This document shows, in pieces, positions 1 to 5,981 of a DNA stretch of 8,313 bases. Position 1 is the first letter of the stretch. Each line of letters begins with the position of its first letter. Under the pieces are notes generated by a model. That model was not told where the DNA came from. It ran no database searches and saw only the letters and a list, made by a program, of their open reading frames with translations. Source of the DNA: Microcaldota archaeon (GTDB taxonomy: Archaea > Aenigmatarchaeota > Aenigmatarchaeia > QMZP01 > QMZT01). Made by a program: the position numbers and the translations under genes. The stretch spans positions 1 to 8,313 of the forward strand of contig JAADIF010000082.1 in NCBI GenBank assembly GCA_013151465.1, given 5' to 3'.

Positions 1-2
1 AT

Positions 3-137
3 TATCCCGAATCAATAAATGTCGCAGCAGGTATATATGCAAAAGAAAATGGATACGATATTCTCAGAATAAACGATCGAGGATTGAGCATTATTATGAA
101 TCCTCATTGTGTTGAATATATGGAAAGAATAGAATAA
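3..137 (+). CDS. C-terminal fragment of an unrecognised protein
   Basis: An open frame enters from the left edge and ends at TAA 135-137, giving 44 residues that begin YPESINVAAG and end EYMERIE. It is the only plus-strand frame open across this stretch; the other two meet stops at position 18 and near position 113. The composition (GIYAKENGYDILRIND, then a short hydrophobic SIIMNPHC stretch) looks like the end of a soluble alpha/beta protein. No family motif is recognisable, so no function is offered. The gene is cut by the window edge, so its start, length and operon are unknown. It is probably a separate transcription unit from the surface-protein gene downstream, because a 215-base gap with its own promoter follows. 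Confidence 0.5.
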   Translation, partial: YPESINVAAGIYAKENGYDILRINDRGLSIIMNPHCVEYMERIE

Positions 138-199
138 CTTAATACAAACTGTTACTCTTTATCTCTTTCAGCTTGGGAAGACCTATTTTCGTTTCTTTG

Positions 200-221
200 A
201 GTTTTATTTATAAAACTTTTA
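200..221 (+). terminator. possible terminator of the upstream gene
   Basis: AGTTTTAT (200-207) and ATAAAACT (210-217) are perfect complements around TT, and a short T run follows. The stem is AT-only and in practice would have a larger loop, so it is weak. Its position downstream of the stop at 137, inside a T-rich tract, fits archaeal U-rich termination. Confidence 0.3.
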
Positions 222-256
222 TCTAATATTTTATATTACTATAAGGTGAAGACAAT

Positions 257-273
257 AGAAAAGTTTATAAATA
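257..273 (+). promoter_or_regulatory. archaeal BRE/TATA promoter of the PKD surface-protein gene
   Basis: A purine-rich BRE-like stretch AGAAAAG (257-263) is followed directly by TTTATAAATA (264-273), close to the archaeal box A consensus. Transcription would be expected to start about 25 bases downstream, near 293-298, giving a leader of roughly 55-60 bases before the start codon. A second AT-rich stretch, TATAAATTA (292-300), could act as an alternative TATA element. Confidence 0.6.
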
Positions 274-286
274 CTAAGAACAAATA

Positions 287-305
287 ATGAGTATAAATTA
301 CTCAT
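287..305. promoter_or_regulatory. perfect 7+5+7 inverted repeat near the predicted transcription start
   Basis: ATGAGTA (287-293) and TACTCAT (299-305) are exact reverse complements around TAAAT. The repeat begins 14 bases after the TATA box, so it covers the predicted transcription start. It could be a regulator-binding site or a small hairpin at the 5' end of the leader. Nothing in the sequence identifies a regulator. Confidence 0.35.
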
Positions 306-343
306 CGATAGTTAAAATATATGAAAATTAAGATTATCATATT

Positions 344-350
344 GGGGGTG
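344..350 (+). promoter_or_regulatory. Shine-Dalgarno site GGGGGTG
   Basis: GGGGGTG contains the GGTG core complementary to the archaeal 16S rRNA 3' end. It ends 2 bases before the ATG at 353 and 5 bases before the in-frame ATG at 356. The spacing at the other genes here (about 6-8 bases) slightly favours 356 as the true start. Confidence 0.6.
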
Positions 351-352
351 TA

Positions 353-2779
353 ATGATGAAAAATACGAAGATTGCTGCATATATTATATTTATAGTGGCT
401 TTGATAGCAATGGCAGGAGGCGTCAATGCTTACGGAAGCGCAAGGCCGGTCGCTGTCTTGAGCGCTGATTCTGTTACGGTATGCAGCGGGAATCCTGTAA
501 GATTCTATGGCGGTGCATCATACGATCCGGATGGAGAGATAACTCAGTATATTTATGAATATGGAGACGGAACGGATTCCGGCTGGGTAATTGGGCTCGA
601 CTGGACGTACCATACTTATCATAGTCCAGGCACATTCTATGCAAAATTGAGGGTGAGGGACAATTCTCTAGATATCTCTGATTATAGCAATATTGTGCAG
701 ATAAATGTCATATCATGCAGCTCTTCTGATCATTATCCTGTTATAACCAGCATGTCATTGACTCCTGATTATCCTTATCCTAACGATGATTTGCATTGCA
801 GTGCATCGTTCTCTGACATAGATAACGATCTGAGCCATGCCATATTCAGATGGTACAGAAACGGCGGCATTGTAAGGGAAGATACGGTAAGCCTCTGCGA
901 TGGATGCTCCAACGGAGAGAGCATGCTTCCAAGGACAGCAACGCAGGCCGGGGATACCGTCAGTTGTGAGGTTACAGTATATGATTATAACTCAAAAACA
1001 ACCACTGAAAGCAGGACCATTAATATAAGATATATTGATTCCAAGCCTGTGGCCGTCCTGAATGCGGATAATAATGATATTTGCATCGGAGATTATGTCA
1101 GATTCGATGGTTCAGATTCGTATGATTCTGATGGCAATATCCTTCAATACCATTACGATTTCGGGGACGGTACGACGTCTCCATGGATATCCGAAAGCGC
1201 AAGGGCATATCATAAATACACGAGAGAAGGCATATTCTATGCACGTCTCAAGGTAAAAGATGACAGATACCAGGAATCTGACTGGAGCAACGCTGTGCGG
1301 ATAACAGTAAGAGGAGATTGTAATTACAGAAATAACAGACCTGATATTTCCAGGATGGGGATTTCCCCATCCGCCCCCACCACCACAGACGATATAGAAT
1401 GCACTGTGGATGCGATTGATAGTGACGCTGACCTTTCAAGAATAGAGTTTGTATGGATTGTAAATGGAAGGACAGTTGCCACGAGAACGAAGAATGCATA
1501 TGGCTCTTCCCTGTCGGAAAGAGACAATCTGGGAAGTGTTTATACGAATTATGGAGATACTGTAACGTGCAGGGTTGTTGTTTATGATAGCAGGCTAAAT
1601 AGTGACTCGATGGAGCGTTCTGTTACAATAGAAAGTTATACGAACGCCCGACCTGTGGCCGTTCTGAATATAGATAAGAATAATATATGCGTAGGCGAAA
1701 CTGTGCGCCTTGATGCATCAGGATCCATGGATCCGGATGGTTTCATACGGTTCTACAAGTTTGAAACCGGTGACGGAAAGATGATAGGATGGGGTTCTGA
1801 TAAGATCGTGCATTATACATACTCGACTGCTGGCACCTATACTGTCAGGCTCGGCGTAAGGGACAATTCTGATCTTGAGAATTATGCAACTGCCGTTGTT
1901 CATGTTTCAGACGAAGGCTCATGTGCTGTTCAGCAGGACGTATGCGGTGTCCAGATAACCGATTTTGATTTTCTCGCTTCCGGAAAGACGGGAAATAAGT
2001 TATGGGCAAAGGCGACCGTGAAAAACACGGGAAATGTTGCAGAGGATGTTGATATATATCTTTATTTGGATGATGTGCTTGAGGATCAGTACAAAATGAC
2101 ATTGAGGCCATCTACAAGGGAAGCTAGAAAATTCTATTTCCGCGTTCCGGAATCCGGAACCAAGAATATCCGCATCGCTGCATATGCCGATTGCGGTTCA
2201 TCCGACGAAAAGCAGGGCACAATAACAGTCGAAGAGGGCTTTGTACCAGAACCTGCACCCGCACCGGATCCTTTGAGAGTCAATATATACCCGAAGACTG
2301 TAGACCTTATGGCATGCGAAGGACGTTCAATCACGATAGAGATGACATCGCCGGACAGGCGCGAATTCTCGGTAAGAGTTGAAGGCATGAACGATGAATG
2401 GCTTGAATACCCCTCATCGGTCATCGTCGATGGAAGCAAGAAATCCTATATATATGTCAATCCGCTCGAAGCAGGCAGATACAATCTTTCGGTTGTTGTT
2501 GCGACCGGAAATAGGGTATTCGTACACAAAATCAATGTCCATGTAATGAAAGACGGAAGTTCAGAAAACGAAAGCCTGCAAAAGGATACCGATGGGTTGG
2601 CAGGCATGTTTACGGGAACCGCCGGAAACATCCTTATAGGCGTTCTCATAGTCATAATATTCCTGATAATAATATTTGCACTTTTCAGGAATGTGAAAAA
2701 CGATGAAAAGACTACATATATAAAGAGAGAATATGAACAGAGACCACAAAGAGAATATAATATGCAGTATAGATATTAA
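353..2779 (+). CDS. secreted multidomain PKD/Ig-like surface protein with C-terminal membrane anchor
   Basis: This 808-residue protein is very probably displayed on the cell surface. A signal peptide spans about residues 1-27 (hydrophobic core, then NAYG). Three PKD domains follow at about 30-122, 230-323 and 432-524, each with an SYDPDG-like loop and a GDG core motif (YGDGT 70-74, DFGDGT 269-274, ETGDGK 471-476). Ig-like domains at about 125-226 and 325-429 lie between them, with typical buried Cys pairs C149/C205 and C350/C406. A CARDB-like domain (531-614, motif VKNTGNVAEDV), a Pro-rich linker (632-640) and a NEW3-like domain (about 641-735) precede one transmembrane helix (759-778) and a 30-residue basic, Tyr-rich cytoplasmic tail. 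PKD domains generally mediate protein or glycan contacts. No catalytic domain is seen, so an envelope-structural or adhesive role is inferred. The start may instead be ATG 356. It has its own promoter and is followed by a second surface-protein gene. Confidence 0.85.
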   Translation: MMKNTKIAAYIIFIVALIAMAGGVNAYGSARPVAVLSADSVTVCSGNPVRFYGGASYDPDGEITQYIYEYGDGTDSGWVIGLDWTYHTYHSPGTFYAKLRVRDNSLDISDYSNIVQINVISCSSSDHYPVITSMSLTPDYPYPNDDLHCSASFSDIDNDLSHAIFRWYRNGGIVREDTVSLCDGCSNGESMLPRTATQAGDTVSCEVTVYDYNSKTTTESRTINIRYIDSKPVAVLNADNNDICIGDYVRFDGSDSYDSDGNILQYHYDFGDGTTSPWISESARAYHKYTREGIFYARLKVKDDRYQESDWSNAVRITVRGDCNYRNNRPDISRMGISPSAPTTTDDIECTVDAIDSDADLSRIEFVWIVNGRTVATRTKNAYGSSLSERDNLGSVYTNYGDTVTCRVVVYDSRLNSDSMERSVTIESYTNARPVAVLNIDKNNICVGETVRLDASGSMDPDGFIRFYKFETGDGKMIGWGSDKIVHYTYSTAGTYTVRLGVRDNSDLENYATAVVHVSDEGSCAVQQDVCGVQITDFDFLASGKTGNKLWAKATVKNTGNVAEDVDIYLYLDDVLEDQYKMTLRPSTREARKFYFRVPESGTKNIRIAAYADCGSSDEKQGTITVEEGFVPEPAPAPDPLRVNIYPKTVDLMACEGRSITIEMTSPDRREFSVRVEGMNDEWLEYPSSVIVDGSKKSYIYVNPLEAGRYNLSVVVATGNRVFVHKINVHVMKDGSSENESLQKDTDGLAGMFTGTAGNILIGVLIVIIFLIIIFALFRNVKNDEKTTYIKREYEQRPQREYNMQYRY

Positions 2780-2800
2780 TTACTCTGAAATGAAAAATAA

Positions 2801-2817
2801 GGAAAAAGCTTAAATAG
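2801..2817 (+). promoter_or_regulatory. archaeal BRE/TATA promoter of the second surface-protein gene
   Basis: GGAAAAAGC (2801-2809) followed by TTAAATAG (2810-2817) has the same BRE-plus-TATA layout as the promoter of the preceding gene. Initiation would fall near 2838-2843, giving a leader of about 50 bases. The second gene can therefore be transcribed independently, although read-through from the first is not excluded because no hairpin terminator is seen between them. Confidence 0.5.
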
Positions 2818-2877
2818 TTAATCAACAAGAAATAAGCATAGGTAATTACTACTGAATGAATAAAAGATAAGAAAGAT

Positions 2878-2883
2878 GGAGGT
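2878..2883 (+). promoter_or_regulatory. Shine-Dalgarno GGAGGT that decides the start codon
   Basis: GGAGGT ends 7 bases before the ATG at 2891, an ideal distance. The upstream in-frame ATG at 2876 overlaps this site itself and would have no ribosome site of its own. The start is therefore placed at 2891. Confidence 0.8.
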
Positions 2884-2890
2884 AAGAAAA

Positions 2891-5107
2891 ATGAAGAAGA
2901 ATTATATTATTTTGGGAATAATGTTGGCTGTCCTTGTTTTAGGCGCAATGCCGCTGGCAAGTGCTGCCACGATGGATTTGGATGTATATCCTACATTGAC
3001 ATCCACGTGTCCTTGTACAACTATAAGTGAAATGAGGGTATTTCTGACCAATATGGACACGGTAGCTGATACTTATGAGCTTTCGCTCGTCCTTCCGGAT
3101 GGGTGGCCTGATGGTTTCATCGGGACATACCAGGGAGGAAGCATGCTTACATTGGGAGCTCAGGAAAAAAGCTCCGAAGGCGACATAACGATTTATATAA
3201 CTCCATCATGCGACGCCGAGCCGGGAAGATACACGGCAAAGGTCGTTGCAACAAGTAAAAGGACCGGAGAGAAAGTTGAAAAGACATTTATGATAGACGT
3301 GCTCAAGTGCAGAGGTGTGTCGGTAAACGCTCCGAACATAGACATGTGCAAGGGCGTTGGCACATCCTATAGCTTCGGCGTGACAAATGAAGGCAGGGAA
3401 CAGGAAGCATTCGATGTTTCTGTCACGTCTGAATGGGGCATTCTGACAAAACAAACATTGACAATCGAACCAGGCGAAACGCAGGATGTCGTATTGCCTA
3501 TAGAGGCTCCTGACGGAAAGAGCGGTATACAGAAATTAGAAATAGAGGCATCATCACAGACGTCCTATGCAACCGCAGTAAAAACCGTTGAGCTGAACGT
3601 AAGAGATTGTTATCTGTTTTCATTATCATCCTCTGAACTTGAAAAGGATGCATGCCTTGGTGAAGAGAAGACATTTACATACACACTGGAAAACAACGGT
3701 CTTGTGGAGGATACGTACACAATCAGCACATCTGACAATGTTATAGCAGATAAGACAACTGTAACACTTGCACCCAAAGCCAAAGAAACGATAAGTGTAA
3801 AGGCGAAAAGCTTCGAAGAAGGGGCTTTGACATTCAATATCGAAGTCGTTTCAGACTTCAATCCAGAATTCAAGAAAAGCGTTACAGGCACGCTTAATAC
3901 GAAAGAATGTAAAGACATATCAATTATACCTGCAGAAGAGACAGAAGTTGCAAAAGAGACATGTTTCGGAAAGGTAGCGCAGTTCTCATTCGAGGTAAAG
4001 AATACAGGAAGCATACCTGCTGAGTTTGTCTTGGAGACTGACCTGGGAACGCTCGATAAGGATATATTAAATCTTCAGGCAGGAGAAAGCGGAATCGTAA
4101 CACTGACAATCGATACGGCTTCCGAAATGAAAATAGGCGAAACCAAAGATATAAGCATAAGCGCAACATCCGGAGACGTGAAAAAGGAATTTAATGCCCA
4201 GATTACAGCAAAAAACTGCTATGCCGCAGAAATGGATATCACATCGGATGATGAAGGAAGAAGGATATGCGTCTGCGACAATGTCGATTATGACATAAAA
4301 GTGAAAAATACCGGAGAAATGAAGGACGTGTATGAATTGTCATTCCTTGACAAGAGATACGTGTTCGAGCTTGCTCCGGGAGAAGAGAAAGACTTTTCAT
4401 ATGTCTATGGAACCCTCGGAGTGGAACCCGGCGAAAAGGAATTCAAGGCAACCTTGAGATCTCCATATATCCAGGCAGAAAGAACCGTCAAACTTAACGT
4501 GGAACCCCTTGAAGCATGCTTCGGGGTGGACATAACAGTTAACGGTGACGACACAAAGACGGCCGAAAGCATGGTCATAAAGAACACGAAAAAGGTCGAG
4601 AAATGTGAAGGCGTTACATTCTCATTGAAGCTGAAGAATACAGGCGACAAGGCAGACACATACAAGCTTTACATAGAGGGACCGTCATGGACGTTCCTTA
4701 GTGAAGATAGCGCAATACTGGATGTAGGAGAAGAAAGGGAAATATATGTTTACGCTGCTCCTGAATACGAGACGGATCTTGATACATATCCAATCACCGT
4801 AAAAGTTGTTTCGAGCAAGAACGCAACAGACGAGGTTGGATTGATAGTCAATGTCGTTGAGAAAGGGGCGGAAGAATCCGTTGAGACACAGGAAACTACA
4901 GAGAATGTAACAAATGTGACTGAATCGGATGTCACGAATGCAACAACAAACGGCACGGAAAGCAATGAAACCGGAAATGTAACCTTTAATATGACGGTGC
5001 CGACAGGTTCGTTTGCACTGACAAACGTGACCGGAAGGGCGGTAGTAATAGGACTTATCGCTCTTGCAATTGTTGCAATCCTAGTCATAAGGTTTTTCGT
5101 CAAGTAG
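2891..5107 (+). CDS. secreted surface protein with six tandem Cys-clamped NEW3/CARDB-like domains and glycosylated stalk
   Basis: This 738-residue protein is probably exported and membrane-anchored. A signal peptide covers about residues 1-26, ending LASA before ATMDLDV. Six beta-sandwich domains follow, at about 28-140, 141-240, 241-340, 341-443, 444-543 and 544-655. They share the pattern of NEW3/CARDB families: a first strand, Cys-x-G, a VKNTG-like turn (EVKNTG, KVKNTG, KLKNTG), then a PGE turn before the last strands. Domain-end cysteines fall at 140, 240, 340, 443 and 543. Residues 660-715 form a Thr/Asn/Glu-rich stalk with eight N-x-T sequons between 672 and 714. A transmembrane helix (717-733) and the short tail RFFVK end the protein. 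The domain stack implies a rod standing off the membrane, as in archaeal S-layer or envelope proteins; that role is inferred. No enzymatic domain is seen. The start at 2891 rests on the GGAGGT site. It lies 111 bases after another surface-protein gene on the same strand. Confidence 0.85.
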   Translation: MKKNYIILGIMLAVLVLGAMPLASAATMDLDVYPTLTSTCPCTTISEMRVFLTNMDTVADTYELSLVLPDGWPDGFIGTYQGGSMLTLGAQEKSSEGDITIYITPSCDAEPGRYTAKVVATSKRTGEKVEKTFMIDVLKCRGVSVNAPNIDMCKGVGTSYSFGVTNEGREQEAFDVSVTSEWGILTKQTLTIEPGETQDVVLPIEAPDGKSGIQKLEIEASSQTSYATAVKTVELNVRDCYLFSLSSSELEKDACLGEEKTFTYTLENNGLVEDTYTISTSDNVIADKTTVTLAPKAKETISVKAKSFEEGALTFNIEVVSDFNPEFKKSVTGTLNTKECKDISIIPAEETEVAKETCFGKVAQFSFEVKNTGSIPAEFVLETDLGTLDKDILNLQAGESGIVTLTIDTASEMKIGETKDISISATSGDVKKEFNAQITAKNCYAAEMDITSDDEGRRICVCDNVDYDIKVKNTGEMKDVYELSFLDKRYVFELAPGEEKDFSYVYGTLGVEPGEKEFKATLRSPYIQAERTVKLNVEPLEACFGVDITVNGDDTKTAESMVIKNTKKVEKCEGVTFSLKLKNTGDKADTYKLYIEGPSWTFLSEDSAILDVGEEREIYVYAAPEYETDLDTYPITVKVVSSKNATDEVGLIVNVVEKGAEESVETQETTENVTNVTESDVTNATTNGTESNETGNVTFNMTVPTGSFALTNVTGRAVVIGLIALAIVAILVIRFFVK

Positions 5108-5172
5108 GGTCACGCTCTATTTTGAGCTACCAAACCTTTGCTCATCTCATTTCACTTTCCCCACGCGATGAG
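5108..5172 (+). other. hairpin-rich 3' region after the surface-protein gene
   Basis: Directly after the stop codon an imperfect hairpin can form: GGT 5108-5110 with ACC 5129-5131, and GCTC 5114-5117 with GAGC 5124-5127. A second inverted repeat follows, CTCATC (5141-5146) with GATGAG (5167-5172). No open frame of note crosses the region. It is best read as a structured 3' untranslated region or a small RNA; neither is proven. Confidence 0.35.
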
Positions 5173-5183
5173 AACCTTTTGAC

Positions 5184-5250
5184 AAAGAAGGGCGAATATA
5201 GAGTTTTCTATACTCCCCCCAAACTCGCCCTTCTTTCTCCCTCCTTTTTA
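5184..5250 (+). terminator. nested hairpin with perfect 12-bp stem and pyrimidine-rich tail
   Basis: AAAGAAGGGCGA (5184-5195) pairs perfectly with TCGCCCTTCTTT (5225-5236). Inside, TATAGA (5197-5202) pairs with TCTATA (5207-5212) around GTTT, followed by a C6 run. A pyrimidine-rich tract ending in TTTTTATTATT follows. The strong stem plus the T tract suits termination or 3'-end stabilisation of the highly structured surface-protein mRNA. The nested shape is more elaborate than a simple terminator. Confidence 0.6.
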
Positions 5251-5282
5251 TTATTCCAAATAAAACTGTGGAATATATCTCC

Positions 5283-5290
5283 TTTTTAAA
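5283..5290 (+). promoter_or_regulatory. TATA-like element for a leaderless transcript
   Basis: TTTTTAAA (5283-5290) is centred about 26 bases upstream of the ATG at 5313. That is the distance expected when transcription starts at or next to the start codon. No good Shine-Dalgarno sequence precedes that ATG, which agrees with leaderless initiation. Confidence 0.45.
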
Positions 5291-5312
5291 TGTGAACAAG
5301 AGAAGATTAATA

Positions 5313-5726
5313 ATGGAAAGAGAAAAGATAGTTGTAAAATATAGAGGTAAAAATACCTTTGAATGGCTTTATGATAATGGAAGAGAATATCTCGAAACGT
5401 ACGGAGCGTTAAGAAATGACAATGGATTGGAAGTTGAAGGACAAATATACGAAGATGGATTGGAGATGTCAATGACTGGTGATAAGGAGAGTCTAAGAAA
5501 TGGGGTGAACATGTTATTAGATAGGGGATTGTGTCCAAAACAAATCTCCACGCCAGAAGGAAATGATGATGTAACGAAAGGTGGTTATGAGATAGTCAGG
5601 GAACTATTATTAAAAAATGGTAAAGTTTTGAAGTACGAAAAATTTAAAAGGAAGACAGGAAAGCTTCTCAATCCATTTTTCTTCCTTAAAAGCTTAGAAT
5701 TCAACGTAGAAGTCTCCGAAGATTAA
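5313..5726 (+). CDS. hypothetical protein, 137 residues, no recognised family
   Basis: The protein begins MEREKIVVKYRGKNTFEWLY and ends NVEVSED. It has no signal peptide, transmembrane helix or Cys motif (one Cys, in GLCPKQ), so it should be a small soluble cytoplasmic protein. Charged, alternating strand-like stretches (KIVVKYRG, GLEVEGQIYEDGLEMSMTG) flank a likely helix (KESLRNGVNMLLDRG), suggesting an alpha/beta fold. The C-terminal half is basic and aromatic (KYEKFKRKTGKLLNPFFFLK). The start at ATG 5313 is preferred over an in-frame GTG at 5268, because a TATA-like element lies 26 bases upstream of the ATG and inside the longer version. It looks more AT-rich than the surface-protein genes, so it may have a different history. 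The function is unknown, and the neighbours (a surface protein and a convergent tRNA gene) give no clue. Confidence 0.6.
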   Translation: MEREKIVVKYRGKNTFEWLYDNGREYLETYGALRNDNGLEVEGQIYEDGLEMSMTGDKESLRNGVNMLLDRGLCPKQISTPEGNDDVTKGGYEIVRELLLKNGKVLKYEKFKRKTGKLLNPFFFLKSLEFNVEVSED

Positions 5727-5754
5727 ATATCGCAATCTATCCTAATTTTTCCAT

Positions 5755-5775
5755 AGTATACGCGTCATACTTTTT
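5755..5775 (+). terminator. probable terminator of the small hypothetical gene
   Basis: AGTAT (5755-5759) and ATACT (5767-5771) form a short stem that runs into TTTTT (5771-5775); an earlier T5 run lies at 5746-5750. It sits 28 bases after the stop codon at 5726 and just before the 3' end of the opposing tRNA gene. The stem is short, so the T runs are the main evidence. Confidence 0.4.
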
Positions 5776-5781
5776 GTGGAA

Positions 5782-5854
5782 TGCGCGAGCCGGGATTTGA
5801 ACCCGGGTTATAGGATTGGCAATCCTATGTCCTACCAGACTAGACTACCCGCGC
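5782..5854 (-). tRNA. tRNA-Gly (anticodon GCC)
   Basis: Read on the minus strand, a complete cloverleaf folds. The acceptor stem GCGCGGG/CTCGCGC has seven pairs, including one G-U. The D stem is GTCT/GGAC with GG in the loop. The anticodon stem TAGGA/TCCTA carries the loop TTGCCAA, so the anticodon is GCC (glycine, codons GGC and GGU). The T arm CCGGG/CCCGG holds loop TTCAAAT. The discriminator is A (complement of 5782). The next bases are TTC, so CCA is not encoded and must be added after transcription. No intron interrupts the anticodon loop. It converges with the small hypothetical gene and diverges from the HIT gene. Confidence 0.96.
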
Positions 5855-5880
5855 TTATAGTGAGAATAATTTTGTCATCA

Positions 5881-5890
5881 TCATTTATAA
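5881..5890 (-). promoter_or_regulatory. TATA box of the tRNA-Gly gene
   Basis: On the minus strand this reads TTATAAATGA and lies about 30 bases upstream of the mature tRNA 5' end at 5854. Initiation would fall near 5861, giving a 5' leader of a few bases for RNase P to remove. Confidence 0.5.
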
Positions 5891-5967
5891 TCTTAACTCG
5901 GACTGCATCAGCTTTGAATGTTATATTATTAAACTACGTATCTACATAATATTATTAAAATTTATAT

Positions 5968-5973
5968 GAGGTG
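5968..5973 (+). promoter_or_regulatory. Shine-Dalgarno GAGGTG of the HIT gene
   Basis: GAGGTG ends 8 bases before the ATG at 5982 and matches the archaeal anti-Shine-Dalgarno well. It fixes that ATG as the start. AT-rich stretches upstream (about 5927-5966) could hold the TATA box, but no single one stands out. Confidence 0.7.
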
Positions 5974-5981
5974 GATTATAT

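Noticed and set aside
2876..2890. ATG at 2876 as the start of the second surface protein
   Set aside because: It overlaps the GGAGGT site that serves the ATG at 2891 and would add MEVRK with no ribosome site of its own.
3610..5103. Long antisense open frames opposite the surface-protein genes (for example 3610-4014 and 4750-5103)
   Set aside because: They lie entirely within well-supported genes, have no recognisable motifs, and show the Ser/Thr/Val-rich composition typical of antisense shadows.
5160..5180. C/D box small RNA suggested by GATGAG near 5167
   Set aside because: It only partly matches the C box (RTGATGA), and no CTGA D box lies at a suitable distance.
5184..5236. Small inverted-repeat mobile element (MITE-like)
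   Set aside because: The 12-bp inverted repeats lack flanking target-site duplications and are followed by a T-rich tract directly downstream of a gene, which fits a terminator or 3' RNA structure better.
5268..5312. GTG at 5268 as the start of the small hypothetical protein (15 extra residues)
   Set aside because: A TATA-like element lies inside this stretch at the right distance for a start at 5313, and no ribosome site precedes the GTG.
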